This document shows, one piece after another, positions 63,185 to 64,000 of a stretch of 64,000 nt of DNA (positions are counted from its first letter, which is position 1; the number at the start of each line of letters is the position of its first letter). Below the pieces are notes generated by a model that was not told the origin of the DNA, did no database searches, and saw only the letters and a list, made by a program, of their open reading frames with translations. Position numbers and translations under genes: made by a program. The stretch is from Bacteroidaceae bacterium (GTDB lineage Bacteria; Bacteroidota; Bacteroidia; Bacteroidales; Bacteroidaceae), in the NCBI GenBank assembly GCA_017536695.1, contig JAFXGX010000074.1:16005-80004 (forward strand), read 5' to 3'.

Positions 63185-63215
63185 TTTGCCAATTCAAAAA
63201 AAGGTTATACCTTTG
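63185..63215 (+). promoter_or_regulatory. promoter of tRNA-Glu/rpsT
   Basis: TTTG (63185-63188), 19-base spacer and TACCTTTG (63208-63215), a full match to the Bacteroidetes consensus. It lies 60 bases before the tRNA. Confidence 0.85.
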
Positions 63216-63275
63216 CATTCGCTTTAGCAACTAAACACTGTTGAACCGCCCTCAAAAGGGGATTTGACAACAGAA

Positions 63276-63347
63276 GGCCCATTCGTCTATCGGCTAGGAC
63301 GCAAGATTTTCATTCTTGAAAGAGGGGTTCGATTCCCCTATGGGCTA
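63276..63347 (+). tRNA. tRNA-Glu (anticodon UUC)
   Basis: A 72-base cloverleaf. Acceptor arms are GGCCCAT and ATGGGCT with discriminator A (63347). The anticodon stem is CAAGA/TCTTG around loop TTTTCAT, anticodon TTC at 63309-63311. The T-arm has GGGGTTCGATTCCCC. No CCA is encoded. It is followed 28 bases later by rpsT, so they may share a transcript. Confidence 0.97.
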
Positions 63348-63375
63348 CAATTAAAACTAAAAAGAATATAAAGAG

Positions 63376-63630
63376 ATGGCAAATCACAAATCATCACTTA
63401 AGAGAATCAGACAGACAGAGAAGAGAAATCTCCAGAACCGTTACTATGGCAAGAACATGCGTTCAGCAGTTCGCAGCCTCCGTAATATGACAGACAAGAG
63501 CGAGGCTTTGGCTAAGTTCCCCGAGGTACAGAAAATGCTTGACAGAATGGCTAAGCGTGGTCTCATCCACAAGAACAAGGCTGCAAACCTCAAGTCAGGT
63601 CTGTGCGCCAGAATCGCAAAGTTAGCCTAA
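63376..63630 (+). CDS. rpsT: 30S ribosomal protein S20
   Basis: An 84-residue basic protein ([20 protein letters not shown] at the start) that binds 16S rRNA early in 30S assembly. It has the three-helix pattern ([32 protein letters not shown]) and normal length. Confidence 0.97.
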   Translation: MANHKSSLKRIRQTEKRNLQNRYYGKNMRSAVRSLRNMTDKSEALAKFPEVQKMLDRMAKRGLIHKNKAANLKSGLCARIAKLA

Positions 63631-63658
63631 ATTTTGAAACATATATTTACCGAACAGG

Positions 63659-63684
63659 AGGCTGGATTTACATCCAGCCTTTTC
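63659..63684 (+). terminator. rpsT terminator
   Basis: A 9-base stem AGGCTGGAT/ATCCAGCCT with loop TTAC, followed by TTTT, 28 bases after the rpsT stop. A standard intrinsic terminator. Confidence 0.88.
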
Positions 63685-63903
63685 GTGTTGTAGGCACATA
63701 AGAACCCGCGAACAACCCTTCCTACAATCCCGGGCAGCACCCGGGCTCCAGTATGACAGGTACGCGGTCTGTTCTCTTGCACAGGTAATTTCGGCTCAGT
63801 AGAAATTTCGTGTGGACGAAATAACTCAACTAAATAAAACTGTTATTCCTTGGTTTATTTTACCCTTAATCTGTTGTCGTTTATTCTTCTTGTTGTCGTT
63901 CTA
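63685..63903. other. non-coding stretch before the right-edge gene
   Basis: About 220 bases with no gene. Visible are a CCCGGG-CAGCA-CCCGGG hairpin, a small ATTTCG/CGAAAT hairpin (63805-63822) and a direct pair of GTTGTCGTT (63873-63881 and 63892-63900). Confidence 0.6.
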
Positions 63904-64000
63904 TCACATACTTCGGTTGAAGCAACGGTCAAGCCATCTTTCGGTCAGAGCCAACGACTTGGCGGCATAGTCGTGAGGAGCATCACCCGGAGGACACTCG
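63904..64000 (-). CDS. 3' end of an unidentified gene (5' part outside window)
   Basis: The minus strand is open from the right edge to TGA at 63906-63904 and gives 31 residues that look like real protein, ECPPGDAPHDYAAKSLAL followed by TERWLDRCFNRSM. I cannot name the family from this short tail. The gene converges on rpsT. Confidence 0.55.
   Translation of the reverse strand, partial: ECPPGDAPHDYAAKSLALTERWLDRCFNRSM

Noticed and set aside
63892..64000. GTTGTCGTT pair as an attachment site for an integrated element
   Set aside because: The repeats are only 19 bases apart and no integrase is visible; too short to support the call.

Overview
The window is a chromosomal segment of a Bacteroidales bacterium (Bacteroidetes). 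Evidence: a complete Bacteroidetes-type division and cell-wall cluster without ddl, a type V pilus (fimbrillin) operon with DUF3575 and DUF5119 proteins, a succinate:acetate CoA-transferase gene, many lipoproteins with short lipoboxes, and promoters of the Bacteroides form TTG/TTTG-N19-22-TAnnTTTG instead of -35/-10 boxes. Purine-rich ribosome sites are mostly absent, as usual in this phylum.

Layout. 1-2471 (+): a SUMF1-domain protein cut by the window edge, translationally coupled to a MATE exporter. 2584-8742 (-): a compact run pdxJ, exbB, exbD, tonB, a DJ-1/PfpI gene, ispD, recG, divergent from nadK (8960-9832, +). 9981-20525 (-): a seven-gene type V pilus operon (DUF3575, DUF5119, likely major fimbrillin, two Mfa-like subunits, a tip-like large subunit, and a second large subunit), ending at a terminator shared with nadK. 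20690-21583 (-): a thioredoxin-like lipoprotein. 21584-22080: a Sel1-repeat gene remnant, a heptamer repeat and a strong terminator.

22081-30676 (-): an MsbA-like ABC exporter, a LOG-family hydrolase and a PfkB sugar kinase, running closely into a metal-efflux set (small Cys/His protein, His-rich CusB-like adaptor, CusA-like RND pump). 30822-34103 (-): acyl-CoA thioesterase, small membrane protein, succinate CoA-transferase, SpoU-type RNA methylase and a conserved unknown. 34335-41076 (+): mfd, an unknown secreted helical protein and a secreted bleomycin-hydrolase-type peptidase. 41077-41700: a 624-base non-coding patch with hairpins, an 18-base direct repeat and a MITE-like element. 41701-45110 (+): nhaA and two coupled membrane proteins of unknown function. 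45122-46126 (-): a secreted M28 peptidase.

46379-62387 (+): mraZ, rsmH, ftsL-like, ftsI, murE, mraY, murD, ftsW, murG, murC, ftsQ, ftsA, ftsZ, yqeY, driven from a promoter whose spacer holds MraZ-type repeats. These genes make lipid II precursors and build the septum. recO (-) converges on the end. tRNA-Glu and rpsT follow under a near-perfect promoter, and the 3' end of an unidentified gene enters from the right edge.

The most interesting material is the pilus operon: a possible maturation motif shared by all five pilin-like subunits and missing from the presumed anchor, an internal promoter and a hairpin bracketing the likely major subunit, and helically phased direct repeats upstream of its promoter. 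The SUMF1-MATE pair, the His-rich metal-efflux set and the MITE insertion are secondary leads.
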